Assembly: GCF_009728935.1 (NCBI RefSeq)
Contig: NZ_CP034235.1
Location: forward strand, 4,440,001-4,504,000
From: Paenibacillus psychroresistens
GTDB lineage: Bacteria; Bacillota; Bacilli; Paenibacillales; NBRC-103111
DNA length: 64,000 nucleotides
Direction: 5' to 3'
The first letter of the stretch is position 1. Every line of letters begins with the position of its first letter. Below are positions 17,356 through 23,918 of this stretch, one piece after another. The position numbers and the translations under genes were made by a program. The notes below the pieces were generated by a model. That model saw nothing but the letters and a program-made list of their open reading frames with translations. It had not been told where the DNA came from and did not search any database.

Positions 17356-17688
17356 TTATGCTAAAGTATCTTCAATTTCTGAAATGATGTGTCTCAAGTG
17401 GGCGACGCGTTTTCCAGTTACAACTTCTAATTCATTATATTGTTCTTCTTTTTTCTTAATTAGATCCCATAAATCATTTACGTTATCCTTTTTAAAGTCT
17501 TCGACACCACTGGTATCACTTCCAAACCTACGAACAATCGAATCTAATACGTGTTTACGAGTTCTTAGTAACCTAGTTTCCTCGCCTAAATCCTTTAAGG
17601 ATGTAATTAATTGCTTTTCCTCTATCTTTAATTCATCTTGCCAGCTTTTCAAATCCTTTAATTGAGCTTCATCCAACCCTTTTGCCAT
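17356..17688 (-). CDS. Coiled-coil protein of unknown function
   Basis: A 110-aa, almost wholly helical protein. Two charged heptad-rich stretches (about residues 8-50 and 75-108) flank VRRFGSDTSGVEDFKKDNVND, suggesting an antiparallel coiled-coil hairpin. ATG follows GGGAGGTGAAAAT. It has its own terminator and stands alone on the minus strand in the cargo region. No family recognised. Confidence 0.6.
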   Translation of the reverse strand: MAKGLDEAQLKDLKSWQDELKIEEKQLITSLKDLGEETRLLRTRKHVLDSIVRRFGSDTSGVEDFKKDNVNDLWDLIKKKEEQYNELEVVTGKRVAHLRHIISEIEDTLA

Positions 17689-17808
17689 ATATTTTCACCT
17701 CCCATCCATCAATACATATTCGATGGACAGGTAATTATTCCCTGCACTGTAAGTGATTATCGATAGTTTAAATTTATCTGTAACAACTGCGACCCAACCA
17801 TTGTCCTA

Positions 17809-17828
17809 CCTAATATAAACCTATTAGG
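17809..17828 (+). promoter_or_regulatory. Inverted repeat overlapping the ribosome binding site
   Basis: CCTAATA, six-base loop, TATTAGG. The right arm runs into the AGGAGGG ribosome binding site of the 17838 gene. The same repeat precedes the paralogue at 18116, so it is probably a functional RNA or DNA site. Confidence 0.6.
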
Positions 17829-17837
17829 AGGGAAATT

Positions 17838-18038
17838 ATGTCACATGGACAATTGTTAAAAAGCCCAGCTGACTTCGAAAATGCCATTATGTTTCAGATC
17901 ATTGTGTCGATTACCCAAGATGGCGAACATATGGGCAGTGGACAATTAATTAAGCAATCCCAACATTGTATACATACGGTTGATGCTATTTATTTCAAAG
18001 GAGTCTGCGAGTTTAAGGTTTGCTCCATGGTGCATTAA
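17838..18038 (+). CDS. Small paralogous protein A (66 aa)
   Basis: A 66-aa protein: MSHGQLLKSPADFENAIMFQ, then IVSITQDGEHMGSGQLI, and a C-terminal FKGVCEFKVCSMVH. It is closely related to the 66-aa protein encoded at 18116-18316; shared blocks are the DFxNAI segment, VSITQDGE, the IxTxD region and the CEFxVxSMVH end. The small beta-rich domain has conserved Cys and His. Unknown function. The pair looks like a tandem duplication with its leader. Confidence 0.65.
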   Translation: MSHGQLLKSPADFENAIMFQIIVSITQDGEHMGSGQLIKQSQHCIHTVDAIYFKGVCEFKVCSMVH

Positions 18039-18087
18039 TACATAATTCTTAAGGACTAGTAACTTTCCCTTTAATGCAGCTGTCATA

Positions 18088-18106
18088 CCTAATAACAACT
18101 ATTAGG
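18088..18106 (+). promoter_or_regulatory. Second copy of the leader inverted repeat
   Basis: CCTAATA, five-base loop ACAAC, TATTAGG, with the right arm forming part of TTAGGAG, the ribosome binding site of the 18116 gene. The arms are identical to those at 17809-17828 while the loop differs, which suggests selection on pairing. Confidence 0.6.
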
Positions 18107-18115
18107 AGTGATCAC

Positions 18116-18316
18116 ATGACACATGGTTTCAAATTAAAGACGGATGTAGACTTTCATAATGCTATTTTATTTAAATGCTTAGTGTCCATTACGCAAGATG
18201 GCGAAGAAGTGGGAAATGGCTATATTTTATCCCAAGGCCACCATGCCATAGAAACCATTGACTCTTACTTTTTCAAGAACGCTTGCGAGTTTACAGTTAT
18301 TTCAATGGTTCATTAA
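18116..18316 (+). CDS. Small paralogous protein B (66 aa)
   Basis: Starts at ATG 18116 (MTHGFKLKTDVDFHNAILFK), ten bases after TTAGGAG; an in-frame ATG at 18074 lies before the hairpin and is rejected. It ends CEFTVISMVH like its paralogue at 17838. About half of the positions are identical. The two genes are on the plus strand with a shared terminator after this one. No domain recognised. Confidence 0.65.
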   Translation: MTHGFKLKTDVDFHNAILFKCLVSITQDGEEVGNGYILSQGHHAIETIDSYFFKNACEFTVISMVH

Positions 18317-18378
18317 TTTGTGATTCATTATCTTTATTCGTGGTTACATTGCATAGTAGGTAATTTTTGCTTACATAT

Positions 18379-18423
18379 AAAAAATTGGACTTACAAACCT
18401 AAAGAGTTGTAGGTCTAATTTTT
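18379..18423. terminator. Strong bidirectional terminator
   Basis: A 17-18-pair stem with two GU-type pairs: AAAAAATTGGACTTACAA opposite TTGTAGGTCTAATTTTTT. It has A and T tracts on both sides, so it can end the plus-strand paralogue pair and the minus-strand operon; the latter's last codons lie inside it. Confidence 0.75.
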
Positions 18424-18549
18424 TGATTCAACAGCCTTTATAATCCCTCTAACAATCACGGGCAACAGCTCTGTGATTGCTTCGCTTGCCTTCTGTTCAG
18501 GAGTTAATTGGTTAAACATGAATTCGTGTAATTCAATTGGCTTAATCAT
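18415..18549 (-). CDS. Phage micro-protein, 44 aa
   Basis: A 44-aa helical protein: MIKPIELHEFMFNQLTPEQK, then an ITELLPVIVRGIIKAVESKN amphipathic end. It is the last gene of the minus-strand unit led by the 19024-19482 gene, and its stop lies in the terminator stem. A GGACGGTGAG motif precedes the ATG. Unknown function. Confidence 0.5.
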   Translation of the reverse strand: MIKPIELHEFMFNQLTPEQKASEAITELLPVIVRGIIKAVESKN

Positions 18550-18616
18550 TTCTCACCGTCCTTGAATACATATTGTTCCGATTTATCGAAAATACGAGAT
18601 CAACAATGGAGATAGT

Positions 18617-18838
18617 CTAAACTCTCTCATAAGTTGCTTTCCACCTCTCGCCATGATTCATGCAATAGTCAAAATCTTCAACAGTTTCAATTCTCTTAGG
18701 AGATATTATGAATGAGGATGGCGGAGATTCATCGCCTTGATATATTCCAATTTCGTAAGAACCCTTCCAAGCTATATGTTCGCATCCATTTATACCGCAC
18801 CAAAATGCTTGCAGTCTATCCGACCATTCTCCCATCAT
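18617..18838 (-). CDS. Hypothetical phage protein, 73 aa
   Basis: A 73-aa protein rich in Trp, Cys and Gly (MMGEWSDRLQAFWCGINGCE...). The sequence FWCGINGCEHIAW may be a short metal site or disulphide loop; FIISPKRIETVEDFDYCMNH looks like a strand-helix unit. ATG follows AGGAGGAATT directly after the stop of the 36-aa gene, so they are co-transcribed. Confidence 0.55.
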   Translation of the reverse strand: MMGEWSDRLQAFWCGINGCEHIAWKGSYEIGIYQGDESPPSSFIISPKRIETVEDFDYCMNHGERWKATYERV

Positions 18839-18846
18839 AATTCCTC

Positions 18847-18957
18847 CTAGAATAGTGTTCCATTGATTTTAAGGCTCAATGGCAAGCCTTCACGATCATC
18901 AACCTTATCGCCAGCTGTGATCACTGGGTATTGGGGAGTGGTGTCCGCTCTACTCAT
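18847..18957 (-). CDS. Phage micro-protein, 36 aa
   Basis: A 36-aa frame (MSRADTTPQYPVITAGDKVD..., ending LPLSLKINGTLF). The predicted pattern is a short beta hairpin. A AAGGG motif is close to the ATG. Its TAG is joined to the ribosome binding site of the 73-aa gene (TAGGAGG). It lies between the Mom-like gene and the 73-aa gene in one transcript. Weak support on its own. Confidence 0.4.
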   Translation of the reverse strand: MSRADTTPQYPVITAGDKVDDREGLPLSLKINGTLF

Positions 18958-19023
18958 TTACCCTTGAGCAAGCGACATGATGGACACGCTTAGAGAGGTT
19001 GAGCATTTATCTGAAGGTTAGGG

Positions 19024-19482
19024 TTAGGCTAATTTATATTGCAGTAACAGCAAGCCTCGAACTTTGCTAAATCCAATCTTTTCGAAGCCTGCTTTTATAA
19101 AACAAAAGCCCGGGTTAGAACTCCGGACCTTTGATTGATCTACATATGTGATTATGCCGTCTTTAGGAGGTAATCCCCATTCGGCAATTGTTGCTGCCAC
19201 AGCTGAACGAATCATATCGGAACTTAGGTTTGCAGATTCGTTTCGGAATATCGTACATTCAAATGCATCTAATCCATCATCTCTAATGCCTTTCCATGTG
19301 ACCCATGTTGCCATGCCATCAGCTGTACGAAGCACCAAATTGCGCCCGGGGCGTGTGAACATTGGATGACCTATATGCTGCCTGCTATAATGACGATCAG
19401 CTAACAAGCGACAATTACGATCACCCTTATGTGTTAACAACCATTTTCCATATGAAGGGAAGTCAAACATAGGTTGATTCAT
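19024..19482 (-). CDS. GNAT/Mom-like phage protein
   Basis: A 152-aa protein starting at ATG after AAGGAGTTG. The opening YGKWLLTHKGDRNCRLLADRHYSR has the RHYS motif seen in phage Mom-like acetyltransferase-fold proteins; later parts (TADGMATWVTWKG, NPGFCFIKAGFEKIGFSKVR) look like GNAT core strands, with KAGFEKIG resembling the GNAT acyl-CoA pocket region. In phage Mu, Mom modifies adenines and protects DNA from restriction. Assignment is by pattern recognition only and might equally be a generic GNAT protein. It leads a small operon and lies directly downstream of the large RNA terminator. Confidence 0.5.
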   Translation of the reverse strand: MNQPMFDFPSYGKWLLTHKGDRNCRLLADRHYSRQHIGHPMFTRPGRNLVLRTADGMATWVTWKGIRDDGLDAFECTIFRNESANLSSDMIRSAVAATIAEWGLPPKDGIITYVDQSKVRSSNPGFCFIKAGFEKIGFSKVRGLLLLQYKLA

Positions 19483-19562
19483 TCTTACAACTCCTTTTGA
19501 GCGTCTACAATCGTTTTTAAGGCTTTCAAATGTTTGATGCTGTTAGATTACTCAGACAACAT

Positions 19563-19590
19563 AAAAACGGCTACCTTATGGGCAACCGTT
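19563..19590 (-). terminator. Terminator of the large prophage RNA
   Basis: Minus strand AACGGTTGCC, loop CATAA, GGTAGCCGTT then TTTAT: ten pairs including two GU pairs, with the T tract only on the minus strand. It closes the structured transcript read from about 20361. Confidence 0.8.
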
Positions 19591-19617
19591 CGCGTAATGT
19601 TCGTATGTGATGATTAA

Positions 19618-19685
19618 GTGGGAGCAGGGACTTCAACCCCAATTTCCAAACCATAAGGCTGGTGTCCTCATTGAACGAATCCCGC
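19618..19685 (-). pseudogene. tRNA-like remnant
   Basis: Minus strand: GCGGGAT acceptor, D arm GTTC-AATGA-GGAC, anticodon arm around CCAGC-CTTATGG-TTTGG and T arm TGGGG-TTGAAGT-CCCTG, ending CTCCCAC. Acceptor has two mismatches, the D loop lacks GG, and T-loop C56 is G. Clearly tRNA-derived but unlikely to be functional. Confidence 0.5.
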
Positions 19686-19693
19686 ATGTTAAA

Positions 19694-19813
19694 ACGTGGG
19701 CAAGGGACTCAAACCCTTGTATGTTTGGCTAATCCGATATTGACTAGGGATACAACACCTCGGAAGTTATTCATCCAAACTAAACTTTAGCGTCTCATAT
19801 TCCGCCACCACGT
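19694..19813 (-). pseudogene. Second tRNA-like remnant (Leu-like)
   Basis: Minus strand: outer arms ACGTGG and CCACGT pair, and the 5' part (GTGGCGGAA...GACGC) resembles a tRNA-Leu D region. The T arm AAGGG-TTTGAGT-CCCTT is perfect except that C56 is T. The middle is too long and irregular for a normal variable arm. Read as a degenerate tRNA or a tRNA-mimicking domain of the large RNA. Confidence 0.4.
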
Positions 19814-20368
19814 ATAAATAGCTACTTCTGCTACTGATCTGGATCACCTGTCAGGCTTCGCTATGCAAGATGGAACGACATGATAACCCACCCTCTCGCT
19901 CTGGCAACACTTCGCGGTATTTAATGCCACCCTAACCCCGCCGTCAAGTGACTGCAATCCTGCCCACCATATCACGTTGACATGGCGCTGTATTGTTCCC
20001 CATGCTATATGATGTGCTTACCTTCGACCAAACGGTCAACACTGGGCACGAATCATTTTGGCAAGCGGTAATTTATAATCATGCGGTTACCGCGAATCCG
20101 CCATGCTCGGTATGAGCCTCGTTACGCACCTTTACAGCTTCGGGCTATTACCCCTCTGTGCACTGTCTCTAATTGGTTTGATTTGAATCCTTGACTGGCG
20201 TCTTACGCCACCAATCCCCTTGCGAAAGCGCAATAGCACAAACTACATATTGCTACACAATTGCTTTGTTGATCCCAAAGCCACGAGAAGTAACTGGTAG
20301 GATTGACCTGAACTTAAGTATTGGATTATTCATAATCCTGCTAGGTTTCGCTACACTCTGTTTCTTCT

Positions 20369-20397
20369 CTCATATATAGGTGGCAAGCGTAAGTCAA
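20369..20397 (-). promoter_or_regulatory. Promoter of the large RNA
   Basis: Minus strand: TTGACT (20397-20392), then a TATATATGAG tract giving TATGAG at 17 bases or TATATG at 15. Sigma-A type. It diverges from the integrase promoter about 70 bases away. Confidence 0.6.
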
Positions 20398-20464
20398 TCT
20401 GAGCGTTATAGAAATAATCTGAACCTTATAAACGCCTATAAATGTTTAGTGAATGAAATATTTG

Positions 20465-20493
20465 TTGACGACCTCTATCTTAAATTGTATTAT
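20465..20493 (+). promoter_or_regulatory. Integrase promoter
   Basis: TTGACG, 17 bases, TATTAT; a near-consensus sigma-A promoter 35 bases before the integrase ATG, which has GGGAGTGAAA upstream. Confidence 0.75.
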
Positions 20494-20527
20494 TTTTACA
20501 TAGTAGATTAATAGGGAGTGAAACTGA

Positions 20528-21691
20528 ATGCCAGCGTATAAAGATGATAACGCAAAAGGTAACGCTTGGTTCTACACAATTAATTTAAAAGTGAACGGAA
20601 AGTATGTTCAAAAAAGAATTCGCGGATTCAAAACAAAGAAGTTGGCTGAAGCTGCTATGGTCGAACATAAAAACGATATGAACAAAGGCACATACATACA
20701 ACCATCAAAGACACTGTTTAGTGAGTTTATGTCTGATTACCTTAACGACAAACAGACAACTGTTAAGAAGCAAACGCTTGGGATATACTCAAGCTTAGTA
20801 AACAATCATATTTTGCCCAAGCTCGGCTCCATTGAGTTGCAGCAATTAACGCCTCGTAACATCCAAGATTTATACAATGATCTTTCAAGCGCTGGAAGCC
20901 TTTGTGATGAAAATATTCAAAAGGTGCATTCACTTATCAATGAAGCCCTCAAGAAAGCTTTAGCGTGGGATATGGTTAGCAAGAATGTAGCTTCACTTGT
21001 AGCGCGGCCAACTGCTACAAAAAAGAAAATGGTTGTCTGGGAAGATGAGGAAATGCGCATATTCTTAAAAGAAGCTAAGTCCAGTCGATTCTACCCTGCT
21101 TATTACTTAGCCCTTGTATCTGGAATGAGACAAAGCGAGATATTGGGCCTAACTTGGAAAGATGTTGATTTCGTCGGCAATAGAGTTTCAATCACGCAAA
21201 CGTTAAGCCATGACGGAAAGGAATTTAATGATGGTGCTAAGACAGATAGCGGTAGCCGAGCTGTATCGATTGACAGTGCGACTATGGCCGTTCTAAAGGA
21301 ACTGAAAAAGTTTAGAGTTGAGGAAAAGGTCGCTGCTGGTCCGCAGTTATATCAAGAGAATTCATTAGTAGTTTGCACTGCTATCGGAACACCTGTTAAT
21401 CCTAGAAATCTTCTCAGAAGTTTCGAGGCAATCGTAGCAAAATGCAATCCTGTTGAAGACGGAAAGGAAATTCAAATCAGAGTAAAGAAGATACGTTTCC
21501 ATGATCTTCGGCATACCCATGCTACAATGCTTCTGAAGCAAGGCGTTAACGTTAAGATCGTTTCAGAACGGTTAGGTCATGCCAGTGTTAAGATTACCTT
21601 GGACACCTATAGCCACGTCCTGCCGAGTATGCAAAAGGATACTGCTGAAGAGTTTGGTAAATTGTTTTACAAATCCGAAGATGTTGGGTAA
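20528..21691 (+). CDS. int: Phage tyrosine recombinase (integrase)
   Basis: A 387-aa integrase. Order: N-terminal AP2-like arm-binding domain (YTINLKVNGKYVQKRIRGF, about residues 13-40), SAM-like core-binding domain (TLFSEFMSDYLNDK onward, 58-150) and catalytic domain from about 165. Catalytic residues visible: Arg in SGMRQSEILGL, His and Arg in HDLRHTHATML, His in RLGHASVKIT, Tyr in LDTYSHVLP. It recombines attP with the tRNA-Val gene whose 3' part is at 22995-23036. It reads towards the att end, with one gene between. Confidence 0.95.
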   Translation: MPAYKDDNAKGNAWFYTINLKVNGKYVQKRIRGFKTKKLAEAAMVEHKNDMNKGTYIQPSKTLFSEFMSDYLNDKQTTVKKQTLGIYSSLVNNHILPKLGSIELQQLTPRNIQDLYNDLSSAGSLCDENIQKVHSLINEALKKALAWDMVSKNVASLVARPTATKKKMVVWEDEEMRIFLKEAKSSRFYPAYYLALVSGMRQSEILGLTWKDVDFVGNRVSITQTLSHDGKEFNDGAKTDSGSRAVSIDSATMAVLKELKKFRVEEKVAAGPQLYQENSLVVCTAIGTPVNPRNLLRSFEAIVAKCNPVEDGKEIQIRVKKIRFHDLRHTHATMLLKQGVNVKIVSERLGHASVKITLDTYSHVLPSMQKDTAEEFGKLFYKSEDVG

Positions 21692-21737
21692 GATAGCCCG
21701 TTTTATACTTAGTTAAACATTTTGGGAGGCTAGCTCA

Positions 21738-22841
21738 GTGAAGAAAAAGATAAAGATACAGAGCGGAAATTTGAACACTGATTTATTCGCACTATTAAAT
21801 GCGTTGCCCGAACACATCTTATTTCACCATGAGCACAACTCCCGCCATCCTTTAGGGATATATAACGTTACATTCCGTCAGGTAATGACCAGTATAAAAG
21901 ATGTTATAATTGCAGTAGAATCATTAAATGATTATGATAACTTGATAAGTGGTAAAAATGAGCAATTAAAAATAGCGGAATCAAGTTTAATTGTTGAAGG
22001 AGACCCAATTCAAAGGAATGCCCTCGAAGCCTTAATATTAGAAATTAAGAAAGAACTTAGTGATATTTCTAGCGCTGGTAATGCAGAAGTAAAAACATAT
22101 ACCGAATCAATAAAGGGATTAATTGATTCAATAATGTCTTTCATAGACGGCGCGTATCATATCATCAAATCATTCTACCCCGCAAGCTCAGTAAACAAGG
22201 TCATACCATTTGCGGATAGGTGGCTAGAAACCATAGAAAAAAAATTAATCAATGAATTTAAAGAGCAAATAAAAGAATACAGAGAACATGTTGCTCCTAT
22301 CGCCAACAAAATTAAGCACAATTACGCAAAAATAAATTTGTTGAGATTTAAGACTGAATTCGGAATGATTAATGGGTACTTCATAGAGGGTGTGGACTCG
22401 CAAGGAAACTTAGGGAGTGACCGGCAAATTCATAAGCAATTTAATAATCAGGATACTGCTTTTTCGATAAATAGAGATTTAAAGTTCCACCTAACAAATT
22501 TTTATTTTATTTGTCACCACCTAAAAGTAGTTATTGAAAAAATAATTAAAACAAAATATAATATACAAGTTGATATTAGTGGTTTTGTGATTAACGATTC
22601 TAAGGATTATCTAGAAATAACAAAGCTAGTTGAAGGCTTGCCAAACCTTTATTTTCCAGATGAAGCATACAAGCCTGTTCCAGTTTTGGTCACTAATGAA
22701 AACTACATCGAAGTTTCGTTGCCATCAAATGGTGCTAATTTGATACTATATGGTGGCGTTGAAATAAAAAGTTCTTTATCCGGTGATGGGGTGACTAAAT
22801 CATATAGATTACAATATTGGGAGCCGCAAGCACATAAATAA
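21738..22841 (+). CDS. Unknown cargo protein between integrase and att site
   Basis: A 367-aa protein starting at GTG nine bases after GGGAGG. It is AT-rich and Lys/Asn/Ile-rich. Residues about 70-200 are long helices (LNDYDNLISGKNEQLKIAESS..., EKKLINEFKEQIKEYREH), with the segment VAPIANKIKHNYAKINL near 190; the last 100 residues are beta-rich (NYIEVSLPSNGANLILYGGV). No family is recognised. Genes in this slot of prophages are often lysogenic-conversion or defence cargo, but nothing in the sequence shows a catalytic motif. Confidence 0.6.
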   Translation: MKKKIKIQSGNLNTDLFALLNALPEHILFHHEHNSRHPLGIYNVTFRQVMTSIKDVIIAVESLNDYDNLISGKNEQLKIAESSLIVEGDPIQRNALEALILEIKKELSDISSAGNAEVKTYTESIKGLIDSIMSFIDGAYHIIKSFYPASSVNKVIPFADRWLETIEKKLINEFKEQIKEYREHVAPIANKIKHNYAKINLLRFKTEFGMINGYFIEGVDSQGNLGSDRQIHKQFNNQDTAFSINRDLKFHLTNFYFICHHLKVVIEKIIKTKYNIQVDISGFVINDSKDYLEITKLVEGLPNLYFPDEAYKPVPVLVTNENYIEVSLPSNGANLILYGGVEIKSSLSGDGVTKSYRLQYWEPQAHK

Positions 22842-22844
22842 TAA

Positions 22845-22868
22845 TTGGCACGAATTTTGGCACGAATT
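22845..22868. repeat. Tandem 12-bp repeat near att
   Basis: TTGGCACGAATT occurs twice back to back, starting three bases after the cargo gene stop and about 125 bases before the tRNA fragment. Short direct repeats next to an att core are candidate arm-type integrase sites. Confidence 0.55.
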
Positions 22869-22994
22869 AAGGGATTAATAGTGAATATTTTCGAATGTTA
22901 TTGATTGAACAATACTTTCTTGAATGTCGTTAAACCCTTTGTTTATATGGCTTCGGAATAACGTTGACTGTTACAGAATGCTTCCCCTGCAATC

Positions 22995-23036
22995 TTGACA
23001 GGGTAGAGGTCGCAGGTTCGATCCCTGTTCAGGTCA
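22995..23036 (+). other. att site: 3' fragment of tRNA-Val(GAC)
   Basis: The sequence from the anticodon loop onward is that of tRNA-Val: TTGACAG (anticodon GAC), GGTAG, AGGTC, T arm GCAGG-TTCGATC-CCTGT, acceptor TCAGGTC and A. No matching D arm or 5' acceptor precedes it. Such a cut tRNA marks the prophage-chromosome junction; the rest of the tRNA should be beyond the left end. A tRNA-type terminator follows. Confidence 0.8.
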
Positions 23037-23054
23037 TCCGTTTTATTTCTTTCG

Positions 23055-23080
23055 AGCCTTGATGATTCAGGCTTTTTTTA
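23055..23080 (+). terminator. Terminator behind the tRNA fragment
   Basis: AGCCT-T-GA, loop TGAT, TC-AGGCT, then a T tract. This is probably the original host terminator of the tRNA-Val gene. Confidence 0.7.
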
Positions 23081-23106
23081 TTGTCTTTTATGCATCTCCC
23101 AATTAT

Positions 23107-23136
23107 TTCACACTTGCCCTAAGTTTGTGTTATAAT
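23107..23136 (+). promoter_or_regulatory. Promoter of the small Cys/His protein
   Basis: TTCACA, 18 bases, TATAAT; the gene's ATG is 44 bases on with AGGAGG before it. Confidence 0.6.
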
Positions 23137-23179
23137 AACACGGGCTTATAAAGTAACTATTTTACAGGAGGTAATCATT

Positions 23180-23371
23180 ATGTCTGAGACTGAACAACTA
23201 AAAACACAAACTTCTAATTATAATCGTTCATGCGATTGTGGAAAATGTAAGAATTTAATTGAGAAGAATGCACAATTTTATTTCCTGACAGGTAAACGGG
23301 AAAAATACTCCATACATCCTAATTGTTATGTAGATTTTATAGCCAGATTTAAGCCAAAATCAGCGGAATAA
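23180..23371 (+). CDS. Small Cys/His protein, possible zinc finger
   Basis: A 63-aa protein with RSCDCGKCKN near residue 17 and SIHPNCYVDF near residue 45, i.e. C-x-C-x2-C and H-x2-C groups that could bind one zinc, in the style of PARP-like fingers. It has its own promoter, a good AGGAGG site and a very strong terminator, so it is an independent unit. First host gene beyond the prophage junction. Function unknown. Confidence 0.6.
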   Translation: MSETEQLKTQTSNYNRSCDCGKCKNLIEKNAQFYFLTGKREKYSIHPNCYVDFIARFKPKSAE

Positions 23372-23384
23372 TCAGAATTTAATT

Positions 23385-23432
23385 GAATCCTAAGAAAGCT
23401 CACTCCAAAAGGAGTGAGCTTTCTTAGGATTC
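23385..23432. terminator. Perfect 22-bp inverted repeat
   Basis: Arms 23385-23406 and 23411-23432 pair without a mismatch around loop AAAA. There is no long T tract on either side. Likely terminator or mRNA 3' stabiliser between convergent genes. Confidence 0.75.
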
Positions 23433-23463
23433 ATACTGACATCTAATCTCAACCGAAAACTAA

Positions 23464-23562
23464 TTATATGAGAAAAGTCCGACTGATAATAACCAATAAA
23501 ATGAAAAGCACTAAAATAGAAGCTGTTGATGTAAATCCTCCTGCAAGTACACTCATTTCCAT
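23464..23562 (-). CDS. YjcZ-like miniature membrane protein
   Basis: A 32-aa protein: MEMSVLAGGFTSTASILVLF followed by a hydrophobic end (ILLVIISRTFLI). A glycine-containing start followed by the (S)ILVLFILLVII helix is the hallmark of the YjcZ/SscA family, small proteins made in spore formers, some of which are spore-coat or sporulation proteins. AAGGGGCG precedes the ATG; the second ATG at 23556 is an alternative start. Confidence 0.7.
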   Translation of the reverse strand: MEMSVLAGGFTSTASILVLFILLVIISRTFLI

Positions 23563-23641
23563 CGCCCCTTCCTCAGATCATGAGGTATTGTATGTAAGAC
23601 GGATTTGAAGTGTTTGGACGTCCCCTGCAAAATAGGCTAAT

Positions 23642-23893
23642 CTAATTCTTGCTTATCACATAAACTTTCTTCTTCCTGACAGGAATATGATAAGTATTGC
23701 TATTCTCATTACGGTGAACGAAGGTTTCATACATATTCTCTACAATATAGGTAGAGTTCCCCTTATCACTAAACATCGGTGTATCCTCACATAAGATAAT
23801 CGTATCGTTATATCCCAAGAAGTAATAAATTTCTTTTGCTGTGTATGTTACCCCAATAACAAGTTTTTTTGGTACTTCACTTTCTAAAACCAT
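23642..23893 (-). CDS. Hypothetical protein, 83 aa
   Basis: An 83-aa beta-rich protein (KLVIGVTYTAKEIYYFLGYN, then a NSTYIVENMYETF strand) ending in a Lys-rich strand (IPVRKKKVYVISKN). A AGAGGTT motif precedes the ATG. It lies 25 bases after the stop of the 110-aa gene and is read in the same direction, so they may be one transcript. No family recognised. Confidence 0.55.
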   Translation of the reverse strand: MVLESEVPKKLVIGVTYTAKEIYYFLGYNDTIILCEDTPMFSDKGNSTYIVENMYETFVHRNENSNTYHIPVRKKKVYVISKN

Positions 23894-23918
23894 GAATGAT
23901 AACCTCTTTCAAATAATA

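Larger units (their letters stand above)
19563..20361 (-). ncRNA. Large structured prophage RNA, about 800 nt
   Basis: No protein frame fits, yet the stretch is dense in perfect helices. Pairs of arms: 20323-28/20333-38, 20264-68/20276-80, 20230-35/20248-53, 20196-200/20206-10, 20172-76/20211-15, 20065-71/20087-93, 20024-29/20034-39, 19981-85/20000-04 and 19902-06/19925-29. A promoter (20369-20397) and a T-tract terminator (19563-19590) face the same way, on the minus strand. Two tRNA-like remnants form its 3' part. Size, prophage location and link to tRNAs recall the GOLLD and ROOL classes of ornate large RNAs, but I cannot confirm membership; it could be a new class. Boundaries are estimates. 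Confidence 0.7.

Noticed and set aside
19618-19813. Intact tRNA genes
   Set aside because: Acceptor mismatches, lost T-loop C56 and an irregular central part; kept only as remnants.
19563-20361. Group I intron or tmRNA
   Set aside because: I could not find the conserved core motifs of a group I intron or the tmRNA ends and tag-reading frame.
20191-20379. A 62-aa plus-strand open frame
   Set aside because: It lies inside the structured RNA region and lacks a ribosome binding site.
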